A stretch of 9,022 nucleotides of DNA from Deltaproteobacteria bacterium (GTDB lineage: Bacteria > Desulfobacterota > Syntrophia > Syntrophales > UBA5619): assembly GCA_026388345.1 (NCBI GenBank), contig JAPLJY010000018.1, positions 1-9,022 on the forward strand, read 5' to 3'. Below the pieces are notes generated by a model. That model ran no database searches and was not told where the DNA came from. It saw only the letters and a list, made by a program, of their open reading frames with translations. Shown here one piece after another: positions 1-5,192 of this stretch; positions within the stretch are counted from its first letter, which is position 1; every line of letters begins with the position of its first letter. The translations under genes and the position numbers were made by a program.

Positions 1-596
1 TCGAAGAGACCCGTCACCACGCCGACATACTGTTTCCAGATCCCCTCGTCATCCCGGTCCACGCTGTAAAAGTATTGGATATCATTCCGGTCGAAGAATC
101 CGACCAACTCATATTTGAACAGGACATTGTCGGGATTGTTCGTCCCGTACATCAGGATGATTTCGTCAAAGTCATCTCTTTTATCGAGTGCATACAAAAG
201 AAGGGAACGCAACGGGGCAAGTCCCAGACCTCCGGCGATCAGCAGAAGCTTGCGCCCCTTGAGCTGCTCCAGCGGAAATCCGCGGCCGTAAGGACCCCGG
301 ATGTGGAAGGTCGAACCTTTTCCCATCTCGAAAAGGGCGTTGGTCACGGCGCCTGCGCGGCGCACGCACAATTCGAGCGTGTCCGGTCTCGTCGGCGGCG
401 AGGAGATGCTGATGGGCGCCTCACCCTTCCCGAAAATGGACACCTCGACAAACTGCCCCGGCTGATGACCGAAGCTTTCCCAGGTCGTACCGTCTTCGAG
501 CTTCAATTGAAAAAGGCGATGGTCCTTGATCTGTGGCAGGGTGCGGATGATAGAGACCGGCCGGAGTCCGTAGATGTTGCCGGAATGATCCCCCAT
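1..596 (-). CDS. FAD/NAD(P)-binding oxidoreductase, AsrB/HydG (sulfhydrogenase gamma)-like, N-terminal part
   Basis: Partial gene: 198 codons are visible and the frame is still open at the left edge. The start is ATG at 596, preceded by AAGGAGG seven bases upstream. The product begins MGDHSGNIYGL. Residues about 1-105 form a ferredoxin-reductase-like flavin domain, with HQPGQFVEVSIFG at 44-56, a PISISS segment at 61-66 where FAD is usually held, and RGPYGRGFP at 100-108. The NAD(P)-binding half starts at about 115 with IAGGLGLAPLR (120-130). This pattern is typical of the electron-transfer subunit that links NAD(P)H to Fe-S partners in anaerobic sulfite reductase (AsrB), sulfhydrogenase gamma and Hdr/hydrogenase-associated complexes. 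The C-terminal [2Fe-2S] cysteine motif expected in that family lies outside the window, so the partner cannot be named. It stands alone at its 5' end behind its own sigma-54-type promoter. The family is confident; the exact role is not. Confidence 0.85.
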   Translation of the reverse strand, partial: MGDHSGNIYGLRPVSIIRTLPQIKDHRLFQLKLEDGTTWESFGHQPGQFVEVSIFGKGEAPISISSPPTRPDTLELCVRRAGAVTNALFEMGKGSTFHIRGPYGRGFPLEQLKGRKLLLIAGGLGLAPLRSLLLYALDKRDDFDEIILMYGTNNPDNVLFKYELVGFFDRNDIQYFYSVDRDDEGIWKQYVGVVTGLF

Positions 597-646
597 GATG
601 GTACCTCCTTATGCCCAGGATTGGAATCAGTGATCGTCCTGAACAA

Positions 647-662
647 AGCAATTTCGGTACCA
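647..662 (-). promoter_or_regulatory. sigma-54 (-24/-12) promoter of the oxidoreductase gene
   Basis: On the minus strand this reads TGGTACCGAAATTGCT. It matches the RpoN consensus TGGYAC-N5-TTGCW, with exactly 10 bases between the GG and GC dinucleotides. Transcription would start near 636, leaving a leader of about 40 bases that carries the AAGGAGG ribosome site. Such promoters need an enhancer-binding ATPase, and a dyad suitable for one lies about 100 bases upstream (731-748). The call rests on sequence match only. Confidence 0.72.
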
Positions 663-725
663 ATGAATTAACAAATGGATATTGATTGATATTCCGATTT
701 GGCTTGTCTCGGGGGGGATGGATCG

Positions 726-762
726 CGGGGCGGTTTGCCCCGAAACCGGGGAGATATTCCCC
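726..762. promoter_or_regulatory. Overlapping GC-rich dyads upstream of the sigma-54 promoter (possible enhancer or mutually exclusive hairpins)
   Basis: Three palindromic elements overlap here. They are CGGGG/CCCCG (726-730 with 738-742), CGGTTT-N6-AAACCG (731-736 with 743-748), and a CGGGGA...TCCCC-type arm pair around 747-762. The central dyad is centred about 104 bases upstream of the predicted start of the oxidoreductase transcript, a normal distance for a sigma-54 activator site. The arms share bases, so only one hairpin could form at a time in RNA. No T-run follows on either strand, so it is not a standard terminator. Confidence 0.4.
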
Positions 763-998
763 CCGCCTCTGTTGCATCAAAAATCTGATCCATCCGGTTG
801 ATGCGTACTGAAGGCTATAGGGAGCATCAAAGACAAGACATACGAGACTGCAAATACAAAGGGTGATCATCGTACATCGATCGAGACCATTGAATACCGG
901 ATGAAAGACGCAAAGCCTGGTCAGCATATTTTCGGTTCCTCCAGATTACGCCCTCCTTCCTGAAATCTGCACTTGATATTTTCTGTCAACTATTCAAT
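763..998. other. Intergenic region without a convincing gene
   Basis: No reading frame here has a ribosome site and a recognisable product. The visible structure is a GCATCAA/TTGATGC inverted repeat (774-780 and 798-804) with another GCATCAA at 824-830, a TCGATCGA palindrome at 877-884, and a GACCA/TGGTC pair (885-889, 918-922). The last pair encloses GACGCAAAGCC (907-917), a string known from the cyclic-di-GMP-I (GEMM) riboswitch core. The other conserved riboswitch segments are not seen. Confidence 0.5.
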
Positions 999-1026
999 GT
1001 TACAAGCGTAAAGCATTAACTATAAT
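999..1026 (+). promoter_or_regulatory. Probable sigma-70-type promoter of the receiver gene
   Basis: GTTACA at 999-1004 (four of six matches to TTGACA), a 16-base spacer, and a perfect TATAAT at 1021-1026. The start would fall near 1033, giving a leader of about 80 bases before the ATG at 1115. The surrounding DNA is AT-rich, so chance matches are possible; the perfect -10 is the main support. Confidence 0.5.
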
Positions 1027-1114
1027 CTATCGAGCGTAAGCTTTCCGAAGAGCAATGCTGGAGCAGCAGGGGCATGACCGAGATACTTAATTTATTGAAT
1101 TGTGAGGCTGCTCC

Positions 1115-1519
1115 ATGATTGGAAACCGGGCAAAATATCTTATGCTGGAGGACACTGGATCTGATGTCGAAATAGCTTTTTTTGATTTCAAAGAAAACGG
1201 CATGGAGATTGATTTTCATATTTCAGTAAATGGTGCCGAAGCCTTAGATTATCTTTTCACAGAAGACGGTTCTTTCAGAATCGAACCGCCAGAGGTTATA
1301 TTTCTCGATTTACATATGCCGAAAACTAGTGGACTGGAATTTTTACGCATCATCAAGTCTAATGCGCAATCCAACAACATCCCTGTTGTGGTTCTATTGT
1401 CCTCAGCCAGTCCGAGTGAAATTGATGAGTGTAAACGATTGGGCGTGAAAAGATTTATTCAGAAACCGTTAGAGTACGAAAACTTTATTAGCGCGATCAA
1501 GGATATCGACAAATACTGA
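1115..1519 (+). CDS. Stand-alone CheY/Rcp1-like receiver-domain response regulator
   Basis: 134 residues, the size of a single receiver domain with no output domain. The acidic pair is E12-D13 (LEDTGSDVEI), the phospho-acceptor is D65 (VIFLDLHMPK), and the conserved lysine is K117 (IQKP). The LEDxxxDVE start, GAEALDYLF segment and C-terminal KRFIQKPLEYENF resemble the Rcp1 family, which usually passes phosphate to or from phytochrome-type or hybrid kinases. No kinase is in the window. One oddity: the position of the conserved Thr/Ser after the beta-4 strand (IPVVVLLSS) is L95, with serine only in the next two positions. The start is ATG 1115 with GAGG eight bases upstream. The gene is visibly poorer in GC than the rnf genes. 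It is divergent from the oxidoreductase and 440 bases from the next gene, so probably a single-gene unit. Confidence 0.88.
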   Translation: MIGNRAKYLMLEDTGSDVEIAFFDFKENGMEIDFHISVNGAEALDYLFTEDGSFRIEPPEVIFLDLHMPKTSGLEFLRIIKSNAQSNNIPVVVLLSSASPSEIDECKRLGVKRFIQKPLEYENFISAIKDIDKY

Positions 1520-1680
1520 CAGCGTTGACTCTTAGGTACAGCCAATAAACCTGATGGCTCGGAAACGTTGAGGTGGTTTTCATCTCGAATTGATAGATTA
1601 AGGGTTTATTGCTACCAGTTTGCTATACAAAAACTATCATAATAATATTGTGCTATTAGAAAATAGTATCGACCTGATTT
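1520..1680. other. Intergenic segment after the receiver gene
   Basis: No gene is supported. Two weak stems follow the receiver stop: AGCCA/TGGCT (1540-1544, 1555-1559) and GAGGTG/CATCTC near 1570-1587. Neither is followed by a T-run, so no clear intrinsic terminator is seen. A short CTATT-AGAA-AATAG stem lies at 1653-1666. Confidence 0.4.
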
Positions 1681-1809
1681 TGTAAATTATTCCTCTCTTA
1701 ATGGATTTGTTTACATCTCTCTCGTTATCGATTATTCTCTTGTAAAATAAATAAATTATAAAATCTAAAGTGAAATTGGAACAGTCGAAGGTGTCGGATT
1801 ATTTTACAA
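1681..1809. repeat. Array of TGTAAA/TTTACA half-sites including an 11-base perfect inverted repeat
   Basis: TGTAAA occurs at 1681-1686 and 1741-1746. Its reverse complement TTTACA occurs at 1710-1715 and 1803-1808. Orientations alternate, and steps between successive sites are 29, 31 and 62 bases, close to three, three and six helical turns. The last two sites extend to a perfect inverted repeat, TTGTAAAATAA (1740-1750) and TTATTTTACAA (1799-1809). The array lies upstream of the PEP-CTERM promoter and could bind a regulator. The high AT content makes some matches expected by chance. Confidence 0.4.
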
Positions 1810-1811
1810 AT

Positions 1812-1848
1812 ATGAAACCGTATGAATGCGGTTTTATTGAATGAAACC
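1812..1848. promoter_or_regulatory. Dyad and direct repeats upstream of the PEP-CTERM promoter
   Basis: AAACCG (1815-1820) and CGGTTT (1829-1834) form a dyad with an 8-base centre. ATGAAACC is also directly repeated at 1812-1819 and 1841-1848. The dyad is centred about 75 bases upstream of the predicted transcription start, so it may be the binding site of the activator that sigma-54 needs. The same half-site sequence occurs in the dyad upstream of the other sigma-54 promoter in this window. Confidence 0.4.
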
Positions 1849-1874
1849 ATTTGTGATTGGATAGTTACGTTACA

Positions 1875-1890
1875 TGGCATTATAAGTGCT
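1875..1890 (+). promoter_or_regulatory. Sigma-54 (-24/-12) promoter of the PEP-CTERM gene
   Basis: TGGCATTATAAGTGCT matches TGGCAC-N5-TTGCW at all but two positions, with exact 10-base GG-GC spacing. Transcription would begin near 1901, leaving a leader of about 60 bases with a GGAGG ribosome site. PEP-CTERM/exosortase systems are often accompanied by a PrsK/PrsR-type two-component pair with a sigma-54 activator, which fits this promoter type. The regulator itself is not in the window. Confidence 0.65.
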
Positions 1891-1959
1891 TTATATTCTG
1901 CCGATTCGTTGTGAATCTCACATTGAACAGGAGACAATTAATATTTATGAGGAGGATGT

Positions 1960-2880
1960 ATGAGTAGAAAATCTTTAAAAAAAGTGACAATAACAATTGT
2001 GATTTATGCAGCAGCACTTCTGGCTTTGGCCGCGACAGGATGGGCGAATACGATCGATTTTACTCAAATGCCCAGCAGTCCGGGAAACCAGGGCTCAGTT
2101 CTGAATTTTTCCGGGTTGGCGGTCAATGCGAAGACGGGCGTGAACACCAATTATGACCCGTGGGCCAAAGGAGTGGACGGGAATGTCTACTGGGGTAACC
2201 TGGGGACTCTGGGGGCCCTGAACAGCACGACGACGACGACGACGACGGCCGCCAACGGCACCGTAACTACGAAGGTGATTACAAAGAAAAATTTACCGGA
2301 ACTATCTTCTGCGAACTACACTGGAGCAGGTGCCTTGAAGACCTCTGACTTGATTGCCGACAGCTCGACCGGGCCGATCACGTATCATGAGTCTCTGGTT
2401 TTCAACTTCGATAAGGCACAGGAGGCAGCCAAACTCTCATTCACCTTGCTCGGAGTGAACGGAGGGTACCTGGAAACTACCACTACAACTACCAAGACGA
2501 ATTCAGCAGGCCTGGTTATTTCCTCGATTACAAATACTACGAACACAGCAGCAGACCCTGCTCGCGACGAAGTCTGGGTTTTTCTGAAAATTGCCAGTGG
2601 AGAGATCGTGGCCAATTATTTTAACTATGGAGCTGTACTGCCCGACGGAAGCGACTGGAACCAATGGATCGTTTGGATGCTTAATCAGGTAAACTACGCT
2701 GATGAGCATATTGTTGGCTTGGCCGTGGAAGAGACCTATGGCACCGATGGCAGTCGCCAGTTCGGTGTGGGGAGCATCACCTATGAGGTCCCGGCCGCCG
2801 TCCCCGAACCCACCACCATGCTGCTTCTCGGACTTGGTTTGGCTGGTCTGGCAGGACTAAGCAGAAGGGTTAAGAAGTAA
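1960..2880 (+). CDS. PEP-CTERM sorting domain-containing secreted protein
   Basis: 306 residues. The N-terminus is a signal peptide (KSLKK, hydrophobic core at about 10-26, likely cut after GWA at residue 29). The C-terminus is a textbook PEP-CTERM tag: VPEP at 281-284, a hydrophobic helix at about 287-300, then the basic tail SRRVKK. Exosortase (XrtA/EpsH type) recognises this tag and cleaves the protein for release or attachment outside the cell. The body is predicted beta-rich and has no family I recognise. It contains two threonine runs (90-96 and 173-178), each followed by a Thr/Asn-rich stretch, possibly a duplicated linker or a glycosylated segment. The ribosome site is GGAGG four bases before the ATG. 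Upstream is a sigma-54-type promoter, downstream an intrinsic terminator, so it is a one-gene unit. The cellular role is unknown; matrix or surface polysaccharide association is typical of the class. Confidence 0.92.
   Translation: MSRKSLKKVTITIVIYAAALLALAATGWANTIDFTQMPSSPGNQGSVLNFSGLAVNAKTGVNTNYDPWAKGVDGNVYWGNLGTLGALNSTTTTTTTAANGTVTTKVITKKNLPELSSANYTGAGALKTSDLIADSSTGPITYHESLVFNFDKAQEAAKLSFTLLGVNGGYLETTTTTTKTNSAGLVISSITNTTNTAADPARDEVWVFLKIASGEIVANYFNYGAVLPDGSDWNQWIVWMLNQVNYADEHIVGLAVEETYGTDGSRQFGVGSITYEVPAAVPEPTTMLLLGLGLAGLAGLSRRVKK
2227..2247 (+). repeat. (ACG)7 trinucleotide repeat encoding seven threonines
   Basis: Seven identical ACG codons in a row encode T90-T96 of the PEP-CTERM protein. 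Identical codons make this tract prone to slippage, and any change would stay in frame and alter only the Thr run. The second Thr run (codons 173-178) uses mixed ACT/ACC/ACA codons and is not a pure repeat. Confidence 0.9.
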
Positions 2881-2904
2881 CGATAAACATCAGCTGTTAC
2901 AGAG

Positions 2905-2935
2905 AAGGCAGGGTCAATCGGCTCTGCCTTTTTTG
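2905..2935 (+). terminator. Intrinsic terminator of the PEP-CTERM gene
   Basis: AAGGCAG (2905-2911) pairs with CTGCCTT (2924-2930). The stem is extended by a G-T and a G-C pair, with an eight-base loop. A run of T starts within the stem at 2929 and continues to 2934, followed by more T-rich sequence. It begins 25 bases after the stop codon. No matching T-run is present on the minus strand, so it is directional for the plus strand. Confidence 0.88.
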
Positions 2936-3156
2936 TTTCTTTTTTTCGGTAATCTCCATCTCGCATGGCTACCATGGACTGAGCATTGGTAGGTGGAGAC
3001 AATTATCGACACAATTCATCTTTTTATTGATCGCTCTCGTGGATAACGGAAAGTAATCTGCTACACAAGCCCATTAGCCGCAAATCTCAGACTTCAGGCA
3101 AAAGTCTTTAATCTCTTGGAAAGTCAACTGGATCGATAACGAAAAGACAGGATAAA
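2936..3156. other. Convergent intergenic region between the PEP-CTERM gene and rnfB
   Basis: No gene is supported. It holds a nested inverted repeat: CTCCA (2954-2958) with TGGAG (2994-2998), enclosing CTACCA (2969-2974) with TGGTAG (2987-2992). It also holds a short AGACTT/AAGTCT stem at 3089-3107, about 50 bases past the rnfB stop. Neither has a T-run on the minus strand, so no clear intrinsic terminator for the rnf operon is seen. Confidence 0.45.
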
Positions 3157-3942
3157 TCAGAGGCGGACAATGCACTTCGTCGGGCATTTCTCGATCGCGG
3201 CTTCGCAGGAAAAGCCGGTCTTCGTGTAATCGACAACGGCAAGATTGTCGGAAACGGCAAAGACCTCCGGGACCTGCTTGACGCAGATCTTGCAGCCGAT
3301 GCAGCCGACCGGGCAGATCTTCCGGACCACGGCGCCCGCATCCCGCGACGAGCAGGCCACAACGACCGGATAATCCTGGGGGCGGATCGAAATGATTTTT
3401 CTCGGGCAGGCGGTTACGCAGTTCCCGCAGGCGGTGCACTTCTCCGGATCGATCACCGGCAGACCCTCCTCCATCCGGATGGCGTCGAACGGGCAGGCCG
3501 CCTGGCAGTCTTCATGTCCGAGGCAACCGTAGGCGCACGCCAGTCCCCCGCCGTCGACCATGTTCACCGCAAAACAGGTTTCGATCCCGGTGTAATGGGC
3601 CTTGGGTTTGCGCTGGTCCAGCTTCGCGCCGCAGTGGACGGTCGCGATCTTCCGGTCAAAGGCGGCGGCCTGAACCCCCATGATCGCGGCGACCGCCTCC
3701 CCGACCTTCGCGCCGCCGGCGGTGCAGCCGCCGACGCCCGCCTCGCCCAAAATCAGTTTTTCCGAGAAGTCACGGCAACCGGCGAAACCGCAGGCGCCGC
3801 AGTTCCCACCGGGGAGAACCGCCATCAGTTGGCCGACCCGCGGATCCTCCTCCACGAGGAAGTAATCCGCCGCAAAGCCGAGAAGCCCGGCGAAGATGAG
3901 ACCCATGACGCCCAGAACCAGTATCGAATTCAGTATCAGCAT
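3157..3942 (-). CDS. rnfB: Rnf complex subunit RnfB, ferredoxin-oxidising Fe-S protein
   Basis: 261 residues, longer than the roughly 190 of gammaproteobacterial RsxB and close to the multi-cluster RnfB type of anaerobes. Residues 4-28 form the membrane anchor. The N-terminal [4Fe-4S] domain has C48, C51, C56 and C73 (NCGACGFAGC). A middle part has C104, C123, C136, C140, C146 and C150, then a classic CxxCxxCxxxCP at C169, C172, C175 and C179. The C-terminal double-cluster domain starts CPVGCIGCKIC (C210-C220). It keeps C214, C217, C220 and C253 for one cluster but has V224, G243 and A249 where the other cluster's ligands are expected. RnfB is the entry point for electrons from reduced ferredoxin, on the cytoplasmic face. 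It is the last gene of the operon, 55 bases after rnfA, with a terminator-like hairpin in the gap and AGGTG ten bases before the ATG. Confidence 0.95.
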   Translation of the reverse strand: MLILNSILVLGVMGLIFAGLLGFAADYFLVEEDPRVGQLMAVLPGGNCGACGFAGCRDFSEKLILGEAGVGGCTAGGAKVGEAVAAIMGVQAAAFDRKIATVHCGAKLDQRKPKAHYTGIETCFAVNMVDGGGLACAYGCLGHEDCQAACPFDAIRMEEGLPVIDPEKCTACGNCVTACPRKIISIRPQDYPVVVACSSRDAGAVVRKICPVGCIGCKICVKQVPEVFAVSDNLAVVDYTKTGFSCEAAIEKCPTKCIVRL

Positions 3943-3956
3943 AACCCGTCACACCT

Positions 3957-3986
3957 AAAAACCCGCAACGCCCCGGTTGCCGGGTT
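3957..3986 (-). terminator. Terminator-like hairpin between rnfA and rnfB (possible attenuator)
   Basis: On the minus strand AACCCGGCAAC (3986 down to 3976) pairs with GTTGCGGGTT (3969 down to 3960) in a 10-pair stem with one bulged G and a six-base loop. TTTTT covers 3961-3957. This has the form of an intrinsic terminator inside an operon. It lies between the rnfA stop and the rnfB ribosome site, so it could lower rnfB transcription or act as a processing or stability element. Confidence 0.55.
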
Positions 3987-3997
3987 CCATCCGTTTT

Positions 3998-4576
3998 TTA
4001 CAGACCGAACATCACCGAAAATCCGAGAAACGCCAGCGACATCAAGGCCGCCGTGATGAAGGCGATCGGAAACCCCTGGAACCACCGCGGGATCGGCGCC
4101 GCGGCCATCCGCTCCCGGACGTAGGCGAACAGGATGATGGCGAGCGCGTAGCCCGCCGAAACCCCAAGCGAATAGATCATCGATTCCAGGAAATTGTACT
4201 TGTAGTCGATCGCCAGGAACGCCACCGCGAGAATGGCGCAGTTCGTCGTGATCAGGGGAAGATAGATCCCCATCGCCCGGTAGAGGGTGGGGATCATCTT
4301 CTTGAGATAGAGTTCCTCGAGCTGGACGAGGGAGGCGATCGTCAGGATGAAAACCGCCGTCCGCAGAAATTCAAGATTAAAAGGAACCAGGATGAAATAG
4401 TAGATCAGCCAGGAGACCGCCGAGGAGATCGTCATCACGAAGATGACGGCAAAGCTCATCCCGACGGAGGTTCCGATCTTCGTCGAAACCCCGAAGAAGG
4501 CGCACAGGGCGATGAAACGGATCAACAGGATATTGTTGATCAGAAACGCCGCAAAAAAGATTCCGAATAGTTTCAT
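3998..4576 (-). CDS. rnfA: Rnf complex integral membrane subunit RnfA
   Basis: 192 residues, the usual length, with six predicted membrane helices (about 4-21, 36-60, 69-88, 101-121, 132-154, 168-188). RnfA and RnfE are inverted-topology paralogues (the NqrE/NqrD family). Together they hold a [2Fe-2S] cluster in the middle of the membrane through two cysteines each, here C25 (FIALCAFFGVS) and C113 (ITTNCAILAV). The NNILLIRF stretch at 14-21 corresponds to the conserved NN-x-x-L-x-x-F of the family. The start is ATG 4576, with AAGGG about nine bases upstream and 25 bases after the rnfE stop. RnfA passes electrons between RnfB on the inside and RnfG outside, and is part of the ion path. Confidence 0.95.
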   Translation of the reverse strand: MKLFGIFFAAFLINNILLIRFIALCAFFGVSTKIGTSVGMSFAVIFVMTISSAVSWLIYYFILVPFNLEFLRTAVFILTIASLVQLEELYLKKMIPTLYRAMGIYLPLITTNCAILAVAFLAIDYKYNFLESMIYSLGVSAGYALAIILFAYVRERMAAAPIPRWFQGFPIAFITAALMSLAFLGFSVMFGL

Positions 4577-4601
4577 ATGCGCTACCCTTATTAGCCCCGT
4601 C

Positions 4602-5192
4602 TTACAGGACCTTTTTCTCCATCTTGTTCAGAAAGGCCATGAGGCAGCCGATGGTGATGAAGGCGCCCGGCGGCAGGATCATGATCGTCGCCGCGATCCG
4701 CTCGTCGAACAATGGAAACCCGAAAAGCGATCCGGCGCCGAGGACCTCGCGGATTACACCGATGCTCCCCAGGGCCAGCGTAAATCCCAGGCTCATCCCC
4801 ACCCCGTCCAGCACGGAGTTGAGAACCGGATTTTTGTAGGCGAAGGCCTCGGCGCGCCCGAGGATGATGCAGTTCACAACGATCAGCGGCACGAAGACCC
4901 CCAGCGCCTGGTAGAGGATCGGGGAGTAGGCCTGCATCACGTAGTCGCAGATCGTCACGAAGGTCGAGATGATGATGAGGAAAATCGGGATGCGGATCTC
5001 ATCCGGCGTAATCTTGCGAATCAGGGCGATGACGAAGTTCGAGCCGATGAGGACGAATGCCACGGCGATGCTCATCCCGAGCGCGTTCGTCGCGTTGTTG
5101 GAAACCGCCAGCGTCGGGCAGAGACCGATCATCAGGCGCAGGACGGGGTTTTCCTTGATGATCCCCTGATTGAAATCCTTCCAGAGATTCAT
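4602..5192 (-). CDS. rnfE: Rnf complex integral membrane subunit RnfE
   Basis: 196 residues with six predicted membrane helices, a paralogue of RnfA. Family signatures are NPVLRLMIGLCPTLAVSN at 16-32, with C25, and VPLIVVNCIILGRAEAFA at 101-118, with C108. These two cysteines are the expected RnfE share of the intramembrane [2Fe-2S] cluster. The NALGM motif at 36-40 is also typical. Its ATG overlaps the rnfG stop as ATGA (5189-5192), which indicates translational coupling. It works with RnfA as the membrane electron wire of the complex. Confidence 0.95.
   Translation of the reverse strand: MNLWKDFNQGIIKENPVLRLMIGLCPTLAVSNNATNALGMSIAVAFVLIGSNFVIALIRKITPDEIRIPIFLIIISTFVTICDYVMQAYSPILYQALGVFVPLIVVNCIILGRAEAFAYKNPVLNSVLDGVGMSLGFTLALGSIGVIREVLGAGSLFGFPLFDERIAATIMILPPGAFITIGCLMAFLNKMEKKVL

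Noticed and set aside
421..927. Minus-strand open frame of 168 codons upstream of and overlapping the oxidoreductase start
   Set aside because: It overlaps the well-supported oxidoreductase N-terminus in another frame, covers its promoter, has no good ribosome site, and its product looks like no protein family.
1540..1587. Stems after the receiver gene as its terminator
   Set aside because: Five- to six-pair stems with no following T-run.
1725..1937. Minus-strand open frame of 70 codons in the AT-rich intergenic region
   Set aside because: It covers the sigma-54 promoter and dyads, has no ribosome site, and its composition is that of random AT-rich sequence.
3089..3107. AGACTT/AAGTCT stem after rnfB as an operon terminator
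   Set aside because: A short AT-containing stem without a T-run on the minus strand; not enough for an intrinsic terminator.
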